From contig CAJLXA010000025.1 of NCBI GenBank assembly GCA_905210485.1, positions 1 through 29,414 of the forward strand: a stretch of DNA of 29,414 nucleotides. Direction: 5' to 3'. Positions within the stretch are counted from its first letter, which is position 1. The number at the start of each line of letters is the position of its first letter. The notes below the pieces were generated by a model, which saw nothing but the letters and a program-made list of their open reading frames with translations, was not told where the DNA came from and did no database searches. The position numbers were made by a program, and so were the translations under genes. Positions 14,552-20,970 of this stretch are shown piece by piece. Origin of the DNA: an uncultured Eubacteriales bacterium (GTDB lineage Bacteria > Bacillota > Clostridia > Oscillospirales > CAG-272).

Positions 14552-15517
14552 ATGATCAGTATAGAAGTTCTCGTTTCCAAGGTGCTTATGCTCCTCTTTC
14601 TGGTGGTTCCCGGATTTATTCTGGCAAAATGCGGGCTTGCGCCGGAGAAACTCGGCAAGGGACTGGCCTCCATTATTTTGTATGTGGCGCAACCGGCGCT
14701 GATTATTATGGCGTATGACTGCGATTTCAGCACTGATATTCTGATCCGCGCGGGATTTGTGCTTCTGTTTTCGGTTCTGGCGCACATTATGTATACTGTT
14801 CTGGCTTTTGTTGTTTACCGGAAATCTCCCGCCACGGTGAAACGGGTGCTGCAATTTGCCACCATCTTTACCAATGCGGGATATATGGGGATTCCGCTTC
14901 TTGAAGCGCTTTATCGGGATATGGATCCGAATGTCGGCATTTATGCGTCGATTTATGTAATAGTTTTCAATTTCTTTTGCTGGTCCGTGGGGTGCTACAT
15001 CTATTCCGGCGACAAAAAATATATGTCGCCGAAGAAGATCTTTCTGAATCCCGCCGTTATTGCCACCGTGTTCGGACTCCTTTTGTTCTTTACGCCGCTC
15101 AATCGCTGGCTGAACGGTGAAATGCTTATCGCGGGCGTGGTCAGGGATATTCTTGTCGCGCTGAAGGGAACGGTCGCCCCCTTGTCCATGCTTCTGATCG
15201 GACTGCGTTTGGCGGAGGTGGATTTCCGTACGGCATTCCGCGACTGCTATCTTTATCCGTATATTGCGCTCCGTATGCTGATTTTACCGGCAATGACCTT
15301 CGGTATGGTAAAACTGTTTGCGATCTTCGGCATTTATGACGATCTGACCGCAACCACGGTACTGCTTTTGTCTGCCGCCGCACCTGCCGCTACGGCGACC
15401 GGCATGTTTGCCGAAATGTTCGATGACAACGCCGTATATGCGGGAAAACTCGTTGCCGTCACGACTGTTCTCTCGGTTGTGACCATGCCGCTTGTGGCGC
15501 TGTTGCTGTACATATGA
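14552..15517 (+). CDS. AEC-family (auxin efflux carrier-like) membrane transporter
   Basis: This 321-aa integral membrane protein should have about ten helices in two five-helix repeats, the AEC family fold. Family marks are the N-terminal LLFLVVPGFILAKCG, TIFTNAGYMGIPLLEAL in the first half with the conserved N-x-G-x-x-G-x-P pattern, and the C-terminal LSAAAPAATATGMFAEMFDDN. Members export or import organic acids such as malate or malonate. Start ATG 14552 is taken over an upstream TTG because AAAGGTG sits 7 nt before it. It stands alone with its own promoter and a strong terminator. The substrate is not readable from sequence, though a carboxylate carrier beside a carboxyltransferase-like operon is suggestive. 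Confidence 0.9.
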   Translation: MISIEVLVSKVLMLLFLVVPGFILAKCGLAPEKLGKGLASIILYVAQPALIIMAYDCDFSTDILIRAGFVLLFSVLAHIMYTVLAFVVYRKSPATVKRVLQFATIFTNAGYMGIPLLEALYRDMDPNVGIYASIYVIVFNFFCWSVGCYIYSGDKKYMSPKKIFLNPAVIATVFGLLLFFTPLNRWLNGEMLIAGVVRDILVALKGTVAPLSMLLIGLRLAEVDFRTAFRDCYLYPYIALRMLILPAMTFGMVKLFAIFGIYDDLTATTVLLLSAAAPAATATGMFAEMFDDNAVYAGKLVAVTTVLSVVTMPLVALLLYI

Positions 15518-15535
15518 TTCCGTGATGGAAAACGG

Positions 15536-15579
15536 AAAAGGACGCGTTCGGGTGTGAAGTTCCCCGAACGCGTCCTTTT
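15536..15579. terminator. Bidirectional terminator between AEC gene and 5S-like gene
   Basis: AAAAGGACGCGTTCGGG (15536-15552) pairs perfectly over 17 bp with CCCGAACGCGTCCTTTT (15563-15579). T-rich 3' arms exist on both strands. It serves the convergent genes on either side. Confidence 0.92.
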
Positions 15580-15601
15580 GTATTTTTCTTGCGATGTTTC
15601 A

Positions 15602-17002
15602 TCAGATATTGTGGATTTTATTCTGGAAATCCGCATATTTATCCAGATTATATTTGCGGATTTTCCGTGCTTCAAAGAAATCGGTTGCGCGCTTGTCAAA
15701 CATGGCGTAGGTGAGAACGTCTTCTTCCTGCTCCGCATAAGGCGCCACTTTGTCGCGGATTTTCTCGATCAGAGGCTCCATGTGGTCGGCGGGGCGGAAA
15801 TCAATACCGGTCGGCGTACCGCAAATGCTGTTGCGAAATGTGGGAGCAATATCGGCCGGTGTACGCCCGTATTCGCCGTGTACCAACGCGCGGAATTCAC
15901 GCGTCAGAGTGGTGTAACGTTTATCGGAGAGCACGTTCAGAATCGCCTGTGCCACCAGAATATCGGCAATCGGGGAGAGAAGCGGCGGCATACCGGTTTC
16001 GGAGCGGATCTTTTCAATTTCCGCGCAGACTTCGGCGCGGCGGTTTTCGATTCTGGCGTTTTTCAGATTGGCGTCAAACGAGGAGGCGAGGTTGGCCGGC
16101 AACATATGCCGGAAGTTTTCGCTGTCCGTCATTTGTGTGCGCGGAGAAATCTTATGCTCTTTTTCCAGATAGAGACGGATGGCGGTGAGCTTTTCCACTG
16201 CTTTCCCGAAAGCTTCAAGCGGCAGGTCGGTGGTGTACGGCGTGCCGTCGAAAGTGGCGACCAGCGCTTCGGTCGCGGGCAGGGAAGCGCCCATGGCAAA
16301 GGGCGAGAGTGCCGTGTCGATGACATCGACGCCGGCTTCCGCCGCTTTCAGCGCCGTCAGCATACCGATGCCGGAGAGACAGAAAGTGCGCAGGTGCACC
16401 TCGGTTGAGGGAGAAAGTGCGCCTTTCAATGCTTTGATAAGTTGGTAAGCGTCATACGGACGGAGTGTTCCGGCATAGTCGCGCACGGAAACGGCCGATG
16501 CGCCCATCTCCTCCAATTGCTTGGCATACAGGACAAAAACGTCGCTTGTCATGGAGGCGTCCGGCATGCAGGCGATGCCCGCAATGACCTTGACATTGCC
16601 GCGTGCAGCCGCGCGCAGGGTGGATTCCAGGTTGCGCATGTCGTTCAGGGGGTCGGTTGCCGAGATAATATCAACGCCGTTGTCAATAGCCTTTTTTATG
16701 AAATACTCTACGGTGTCATCGGGAAAGTTTTTGTAACCAAGGGCGTTCTGCCCGTAAAAATCCATCTGAAGCGGCGTTTTTTTGAGGGCGGAGCGTGTAA
16801 GACGCAGTCGTTCCCATGGGTCTTCAAACACCGTGGACACGCAACTTTCAAACATAGTGCCGCCGAATGCTTCAATGGCATTAAGACCGATCCCGTCGAG
16901 TTGCTGAAGAACCGGCAGGAGCATATCGTTTCTTATGGAATCGACGGCCAGCGCGGCGGCGCCGGCGCAGAATGTCGAATCGGTGAGTCTGACTTTAGCC
17001 AT
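15602..17002 (-). CDS. 5S/OadA-type pyruvate carboxyltransferase homologue lacking the metal-site residues
   Basis: This is a 466-aa homologue of OadA/PycB and of the transcarboxylase 5S subunit, which move CO2 between carboxybiotin and pyruvate at a metal site in a TIM barrel. Fold-level similarity is clear: EDPWERLR, KTPLQM, GQNALGY, DPLNDMRNLES, AGVDVIDTALSPFA and VLNVLSDKRYTTLTRE, with the C-terminal PYC_OADA-like region. The active site is not kept. The RDAHQS motif reads CAGAAA (12-17), the carbamylated lysine of xKDMAG is Arg174 (VRDYAG), and the two metal-binding histidines of HxHxH are Arg205 and Phe207 (HLRTF). I infer a pseudoenzyme or changed chemistry. It has no fused biotin domain; the carrier is the next gene upstream, 12 nt away. 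Last gene of its operon. Confidence 0.85.
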   Translation of the reverse strand: MAKVRLTDSTFCAGAAALAVDSIRNDMLLPVLQQLDGIGLNAIEAFGGTMFESCVSTVFEDPWERLRLTRSALKKTPLQMDFYGQNALGYKNFPDDTVEYFIKKAIDNGVDIISATDPLNDMRNLESTLRAAARGNVKVIAGIACMPDASMTSDVFVLYAKQLEEMGASAVSVRDYAGTLRPYDAYQLIKALKGALSPSTEVHLRTFCLSGIGMLTALKAAEAGVDVIDTALSPFAMGASLPATEALVATFDGTPYTTDLPLEAFGKAVEKLTAIRLYLEKEHKISPRTQMTDSENFRHMLPANLASSFDANLKNARIENRRAEVCAEIEKIRSETGMPPLLSPIADILVAQAILNVLSDKRYTTLTREFRALVHGEYGRTPADIAPTFRNSICGTPTGIDFRPADHMEPLIEKIRDKVAPYAEQEEDVLTYAMFDKRATDFFEARKIRKYNLDKYADFQNKIHNI

Positions 17003-17014
17003 ACTGCATCACCG

Positions 17015-17359
17015 TCAATTCATGGTGGCGAGAAGACAGCCACCCGTCACCTGAATTCCTTTCAGAACATTCACGGTCACGATCTTTCCGTCAGCCGGCG
17101 CTGTGATGATACTTTCCACTTTCATGGCTTCAAGCGTGCAGATCACATCGCCTTTTTTCACGGTATCGCCGACGGCGACCGCAATATTGACGATCGTGCC
17201 GGAAACCGGCGCATATATCCGCACGGAACCGACGTCCGAAAAGGCATTGATATCGGATTTGGTCTCTGTTTTTACGGGAATCGGCGCGCTGTCGGGATCG
17301 ACTTCCTCGACAAGCACTTCATAGGTTTTTCCGTTCAGGGTAATGTTGAATTTACGCAT
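17015..17359 (-). CDS. Biotin/lipoyl attachment carrier protein (1.3S / BCCP-like)
   Basis: This 114-aa carrier has an N-terminal strand (MRKFNITLNGKTYEVLVEE), a short linker, and a C-terminal biotinyl domain (about 46-114). The attachment motif is EAMKVE with the acceptor Lys80, preceded by PVSGTIVNIAVAVGDTVKKGDVI, the usual hammerhead fold. The residue after the lysine is Val where Met is normal; this position is known to tolerate change. It should shuttle carboxybiotin between the two carboxyltransferase-like subunits encoded on either side. The gene follows the OadG-like gene after 15 nt and precedes the 5S-like gene by 12 nt. The conserved lysine shows that the operon is not simply decaying. 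Confidence 0.9.
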   Translation of the reverse strand: MRKFNITLNGKTYEVLVEEVDPDSAPIPVKTETKSDINAFSDVGSVRIYAPVSGTIVNIAVAVGDTVKKGDVICTLEAMKVESIITAPADGKIVTVNVLKGIQVTGGCLLATMN

Positions 17360-17374
17360 AAAGCACCTCGACTG

Positions 17375-17689
17375 TTATCGGATTCTTTTGTATGAGACGA
17401 CGCGGTATTGCGCGTTTTTGTTGTTTTCCGTACATATGGCAATGGCGGCGGCAATAACGGCCGCCTGTTCCGACGCGTCGGCGTCGCCGCGATCGCGTCT
17501 TTGCGGTTTCACCGTTTCCTGCATGGCGGGAATACGGATTTTATTGTGTGTTTGCGTTTGCGTTCTTCTGTGGGAGATATAGAAAAAAGTAACAAAAGTG
17601 ATTAAAAGAATAAAGACGGCGCACAGCGCAATGGTGGAAAGTAGCATGGCGTCATCGGCGTTGGCCTTTGAAAACAAAAGGAAATACAT
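17375..17689 (-). CDS. OadG-like small membrane subunit
   Basis: This 104-aa protein has one membrane helix (about residues 15-37, LLSTIALCAVFILLITFVTFFYI), then a basic and polar linker. It ends in EQAAVIAAAIAICTENNKNAQYRVVSYKRIR, the typical OadG C-terminus (AAIAAAI...RVVSIRR). OadG holds carboxyltransferase and biotin subunits to the membrane decarboxylase in sodium-pumping complexes. Here no OadB-type membrane decarboxylase gene is seen nearby, so it may simply tether the soluble subunits to the membrane. Its ATG overlaps the stop of the 12S-like gene by one base (TAATG). The linker has many Gln, Thr and Arg residues. Assignment rests on the C-terminal motif and position. Confidence 0.8.
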   Translation of the reverse strand: MYFLLFSKANADDAMLLSTIALCAVFILLITFVTFFYISHRRTQTQTHNKIRIPAMQETVKPQRRDRGDADASEQAAVIAAAIAICTENNKNAQYRVVSYKRIR

Positions 17690-19098
17690 TACGGTGTGCC
17701 TGCCTTTCTTTTACGGTACAGGGCGGTGCCGTCCATTGCCAGCATAAGCAGGGCGGAGGCCAATCTTTTACGCATTTCCGGCAGTGCGATAATATCATCG
17801 ACTTCGCCGATGGCGGCGGCGGCAAGCGGTGAGGACAGCCGCACGCGCCATTCTTTTTCAAGGCTGTCACGGCTGACGGCGGCCGAAATGCGGTCGTTCC
17901 ATGCAAAGGCGACGGCCGAGGCGGTAGGCAAAGGACCGATTTCGGCGGTTTCCAATGCGTAAACCAGATCTGCACCGAAAGAGCGGGAACCGAACAGTAT
18001 ATCGGAAGCGCCGATGGCTTTACCGGTAATAACGGTGATTTTTGGAACGGCCGCGGCCGTGTATTCGTTCATGAAGCGACCGAGCACTTCCGAAAACGAC
18101 GCGTCGCCGGACGTGGGAGAAACAAGGCCGGCCGAATGGACAAGGGATATGACGGGGATACCGAAACGACCGCAAAAACCCACGAAGCGGGTCATTTTTT
18201 CCACGCCGGACGGCGTTAGACGTCCTTTGTTGACCGCGGGGGCGGAAGCGATAATACCGCATTTTACGCCGCCGAGCACGGTGAATACCGTAATAACTTC
18301 TTTCGCAAAGAACGGAAAGACTTCCAGCAACATGCCGTTGTCGGCAAGGGCGGTAAGCAATGCTTTGGTGTCCTCGGAGTCTTCGGGGGGAACAATACGA
18401 CGGTTGAGGCTGTCTGCGGATTCCTGCGGGATAACGCCGGTTTCGGCATTGGACGGCAGATAGGAGAGAAGTTCGCGCGCATATGACGTCCCGCCGAAAC
18501 GGGAATCCGAAGAATAGGCCCAAAGCGGGGGCGCGTCTTTGTCGTCGGTTCCGAAATTTGTATTTTTATCTTCAATCAGAAAATCGAAAGCGGAGGCAAT
18601 GGCGGAAAGTAGACCGCGACATTCGCCGAGTATAACGGCGATCTGCGGTATTTTCCCGGAAGCGCGCGTTACGGCAGCTGCAATATGTCCGTAAGCCGCG
18701 AGGCCGGAAATTCCGGCGCGGATGTCGGCGCCGCGGGAGTCAAAAATGCCAACAACAGGCGCCGCCGCACGCAGAGCCGCCGCATACAGCGCCTCGATCT
18801 TTTCCGCGTGGCGGGTGTCGACAGCGCCGTCAAGGCGCGTGCTGTCCTGCGCAAAAGCGAAAACGAGAGCGCCGTCGACAGAGCCGTAACCGCATATCAC
18901 GCCTTCGGGCGGTGCGGCAATATCGTTTTCAGCCTCGGCAGGGCATCGTTTGACGAATGAACATAGTTCGGTAAAGGTTCCGTCGTCGAAAAGAGCGAGT
19001 AATTGCGTCAGCGCGTCGCTCGTATTTTCTTCGTTCTGATGATGCAATTCTTCCGCAGTGGGAAGAGACATCGGCGTTTCTTTTTCATCGAAAGGCAT
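17689..19098 (-). CDS. 12S/MmdA-type acyl-CoA carboxyltransferase-like protein, divergent
   Basis: This 469-aa protein has the two crotonase-fold halves of acyl-CoA carboxyltransferases (methylmalonyl-CoA decarboxylase alpha, transcarboxylase 12S). Clear family stretches are VICGYGSVDGALVFAFAQD, HAEKIEALY, LAAYGHIAAAVTRASGKIPQIAVI, ELLSYLPSN, VLGGVKCGIIA, FVGFCGRFGIPVISLV and AAVPKITVITGKAIG. The functional loops differ. DSGGARIQEG reads DSRGADIRAG (120-129), the GPCAGGA loop reads GECRGLL (158-164), and the GFLPG-x-x-QE loop reads GLVSPTSGDAS. First gene of the operon, with its own promoter; ATG 19098 follows a modest GGGAGACGG site, and an in-frame ATG at 19071 is possible. Substrate unknown; activity doubtful or altered. 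Confidence 0.83.
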   Translation of the reverse strand: MPFDEKETPMSLPTAEELHHQNEENTSDALTQLLALFDDGTFTELCSFVKRCPAEAENDIAAPPEGVICGYGSVDGALVFAFAQDSTRLDGAVDTRHAEKIEALYAAALRAAAPVVGIFDSRGADIRAGISGLAAYGHIAAAVTRASGKIPQIAVILGECRGLLSAIASAFDFLIEDKNTNFGTDDKDAPPLWAYSSDSRFGGTSYARELLSYLPSNAETGVIPQESADSLNRRIVPPEDSEDTKALLTALADNGMLLEVFPFFAKEVITVFTVLGGVKCGIIASAPAVNKGRLTPSGVEKMTRFVGFCGRFGIPVISLVHSAGLVSPTSGDASFSEVLGRFMNEYTAAAVPKITVITGKAIGASDILFGSRSFGADLVYALETAEIGPLPTASAVAFAWNDRISAAVSRDSLEKEWRVRLSSPLAAAAIGEVDDIIALPEMRKRLASALLMLAMDGTALYRKRKAGTP

Positions 19099-19151
19099 AT
19101 GCGGATTTCCGTCTCCCGGAAGAGACTTTCCTTTCCAAATTCATTATACAC

Positions 19152-19180
19152 AGTATAGCACACGGAAGGCGTGGTGTCAA
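19152..19180 (-). promoter_or_regulatory. Promoter of the carboxyltransferase-like operon
   Basis: On the - strand, perfect TTGACA (19180-19175), a 17-nt spacer, and TATACT (19157-19152). The -35 box overlaps the TGA stop of the upstream regulator gene (19177-19179). The leader is about 47 nt and can form GTCTC/GAGAC next to the ribosome binding site. Confidence 0.88.
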
Positions 19181-20037
19181 GAATGAAATGCCGAAAGCAG
19201 GGCGATCCTTTTGGAAGAATAGCGATAGGCATTTTCAAAATAACGGAGTTCCCGATAAGCGGTTTCAAGATCGGAATAAAGACGAAAGAGGAAAAAGGCC
19301 GTGACGTCGGCGTCGTTTTTTCCATTTTCAAGCTCCGTCAGTATGGAAAGAGCTTCTTTATACCGGTTTTGGCGCAGGGCGGCGCGCGCTTCCGTATGAC
19401 GTTTGTATTTATCGTTTTTGTAGGGGAAATCAGTTTTATCGGTAAGGTACATATACAGTTCGGTACCGACGGCGGTTTCCACAAGCGAAAGGTATTCTTT
19501 TTCGTTCAGTTCCAGGCGCGGTGACTGAACATTGCAGGCGATAGCGCGGCAAAGCGCAAGTTCCGCGCGAAGCGCCACGGTGGGATATACGGTTTTATCG
19601 GCAAAGCGTTCCGCATCCGCGATATGTTTTTGCGCCGTATCAAAATTTCCGTTGTGAATGGCGGTATATGTTTCATGAAGGGCGGCGTAGGCAAGCATGA
19701 AAGCCATTTCGTCGTTCGGTTCGCCGCAATATGTATGAAAACACGCAAGACAGGCGGCATAGGCGCCGTTCCGGAATAAGCGGCGCATTTCCGGGAGCAC
19801 GGCGGTGCGTGCGGCCGCTTCTTTGTCGGCTTCGGGAGAAAGAAGATACCCCGGATCGACGGCCAGTTTTTCGGAAAGATAGAGAAGCGTTTCCACGGAC
19901 GGCAGGGCAACGCCGTTTTCAATACGGCTGAGCATGTTGCGCGTAACAAAGGACCCCGCCAGTTCTTTTTGCGTCATGCCGAGTTCCGCGCGGCGTGATC
20001 TGATCTTTTCCGCAATGTGCGACAGTTTTTTATCCAT
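19177..20037 (-). CDS. XRE-family helix-turn-helix regulator with TPR-like C-terminus
   Basis: From ATG 20037, preceded by AGAGGTG, the protein has 286 aa. The longer upstream frame lacks a good ribosome binding site. Residues about 6-65 form an XRE helix-turn-helix: IAEKIRSRRAELGMTQKELA, then RNMLSRIENGVALPSVETLLYLSEKL. The rest is alpha-helical with TPR-like repeats (AYAALHETYTAIHNGNFDTAQKHI, ARAALRQNRYKEALSIL, YRELRYFENAYRY). XRE plus TPR is the layout of peptide-responsive Rgg/PlcR-type regulators, though many clostridial members have no known ligand. No peptide-precursor ORF is evident next to it. It lies just upstream of the carboxyltransferase-like operon on the same strand, and the operon promoter overlaps its stop codon, so it is the natural candidate to control that operon. 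Confidence 0.87.
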   Translation of the reverse strand: MDKKLSHIAEKIRSRRAELGMTQKELAGSFVTRNMLSRIENGVALPSVETLLYLSEKLAVDPGYLLSPEADKEAAARTAVLPEMRRLFRNGAYAACLACFHTYCGEPNDEMAFMLAYAALHETYTAIHNGNFDTAQKHIADAERFADKTVYPTVALRAELALCRAIACNVQSPRLELNEKEYLSLVETAVGTELYMYLTDKTDFPYKNDKYKRHTEARAALRQNRYKEALSILTELENGKNDADVTAFFLFRLYSDLETAYRELRYFENAYRYSSKRIALLSAFHS

Positions 20038-20104
20038 AGTTTTTTCACCTCTGGCTGAAAAGCGGCGTCGGAACGGCAGGAAGCCGGACAGATTCCTGTA
20101 GAAT

Positions 20105-20133
20105 ATTGTAGCATAATGTAAAAGAAAATACAA
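20105..20133 (-). promoter_or_regulatory. Promoter of the XRE-TPR regulator gene
   Basis: On the - strand, TTGTAT (20133-20128), a 17-nt spacer, and TACAAT (20110-20105). It lies between the yunB stop (20137) and the regulator ATG (20037). Confidence 0.65.
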
Positions 20134-20136
20134 GTG

Positions 20137-20847
20137 TCAGTCTGCGGCGGCGCCGAAGTCATAAATATCGTCGATCTCCGTTTCGGTAATATCGTCGGTG
20201 AGACGGTGGATCTTTGTGTATGCATCGGGAACGGCGCCGAGAATAATGGTTTCCGCAAGCGGAAAACTGTGACGGATTTCAAAATCCGTTTCACGTCCCG
20301 GCACAAGAAGGGTAACGCGGACTTTCATGACGATCGTGATACGGTGAATGGTCTGGTTGATGCCGGCTTCCGTGAATGTGCTTTCCAGATGCGCGCTGAA
20401 TCCGTTTGCAAGCAACAGGTTCACGTTGCAAACGGGACCTTTGCCGGAAAACATCGGTAATCCCGTCAGGTTGCCGGCGGGAATCGAGACCGAACGGTAT
20501 TCGCTGGCCGAAACATTTTTTAAAGCGGAAACGGCAATTTCCGTGCAGACAAAATTACAGGAGATATGGTCGGTTTCAAGCGATGAGACCGTTCCGTCGT
20601 CTTTATATGTGATATGTATAAAATCGGTGTATTTACAGCCGATTTCGCACATTTTTTCGTTTACGGTCCGCGAAAGCAGGGTCGTAAAATAGGTTTCCGT
20701 TTCCCGCTCCGCTAATTTTGTAATAGCGGGCGACAGTTCGATGTTGAGAAATAACGTTATGGCAAGGGAAATGACAATCAGTAGAAAAAGGCAACGTTTT
20801 ACCGGGATATGTTTCCTCTTTTTCCGAAAACGGAATGATGTAACCAT
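20137..20847 (-). CDS. yunB: Sporulation protein YunB
   Basis: This 236-aa protein has a basic N-terminus (RFRKKRKHIP), one membrane helix (about 19-35, CLFLLIVISLAITLFLN), and a large outside domain. It follows the YunB pattern: AERETETYFTTLLSRTVNEKM, then ISIPAGNLTGLPMFSGKGP-type sequence, and the C-terminal TEIDDIYDFG. In B. subtilis yunB is a sigma-E gene of the mother cell needed for full sporulation; its molecular role is not settled. GGAGG lies 5 nt before ATG 20847. It follows ftsZ after a terminator and is not part of the regulator operon. Its presence supports an endospore-forming ancestry. Confidence 0.88.
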   Translation of the reverse strand: MVTSFRFRKKRKHIPVKRCLFLLIVISLAITLFLNIELSPAITKLAERETETYFTTLLSRTVNEKMCEIGCKYTDFIHITYKDDGTVSSLETDHISCNFVCTEIAVSALKNVSASEYRSVSIPAGNLTGLPMFSGKGPVCNVNLLLANGFSAHLESTFTEAGINQTIHRITIVMKVRVTLLVPGRETDFEIRHSFPLAETIILGAVPDAYTKIHRLTDDITETEIDDIYDFGAAAD

Positions 20848-20871
20848 AGTGCCTCCGAACTATTTTTTTAC

Positions 20872-20879
20872 AGTATATG
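20872..20879 (-). promoter_or_regulatory. Sigma-E-like -10 element before yunB
   Basis: CATATACT on the - strand (20879-20872) matches the sigma-E -10 consensus CATACAHT at seven of eight positions and is well placed 25 nt before ATG 20847. No clear -35 element is found at the expected distance, so this is weak. Confidence 0.3.
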
Positions 20880-20922
20880 AAAAAAGGGAATCGGAGGTTT
20901 TTCCGGAACAATCGCAAAAATG

Positions 20923-20953
20923 AAAAAATGCGCCCGGAAAAGGCGCATTTTTT
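20923..20953 (-). terminator. Terminator after ftsZ
   Basis: AAAAAATGCGCC and GGCGCATTTTTT (20923-20934 and 20942-20953) form a perfect 12-bp stem with a 7-nt loop. It lies 18 nt after the ftsZ stop. Confidence 0.92.
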
Positions 20954-20970
20954 GTCCGATATTACAGAAC

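Noticed and set aside
15554..16408. + strand open frame (284 codons) opposite the 5S-like gene
   Set aside because: Given the odd active site I checked whether the other strand might be the real gene. The - strand protein has many OadA-type motifs; the + strand frame has none.
17375..17689. Treating the 104-aa gene as a random ORF
   Set aside because: Its C-terminal AAIAI...RVVSYKR pattern, the membrane helix, the TAATG coupling and the position beside the biotin carrier all fit OadG.
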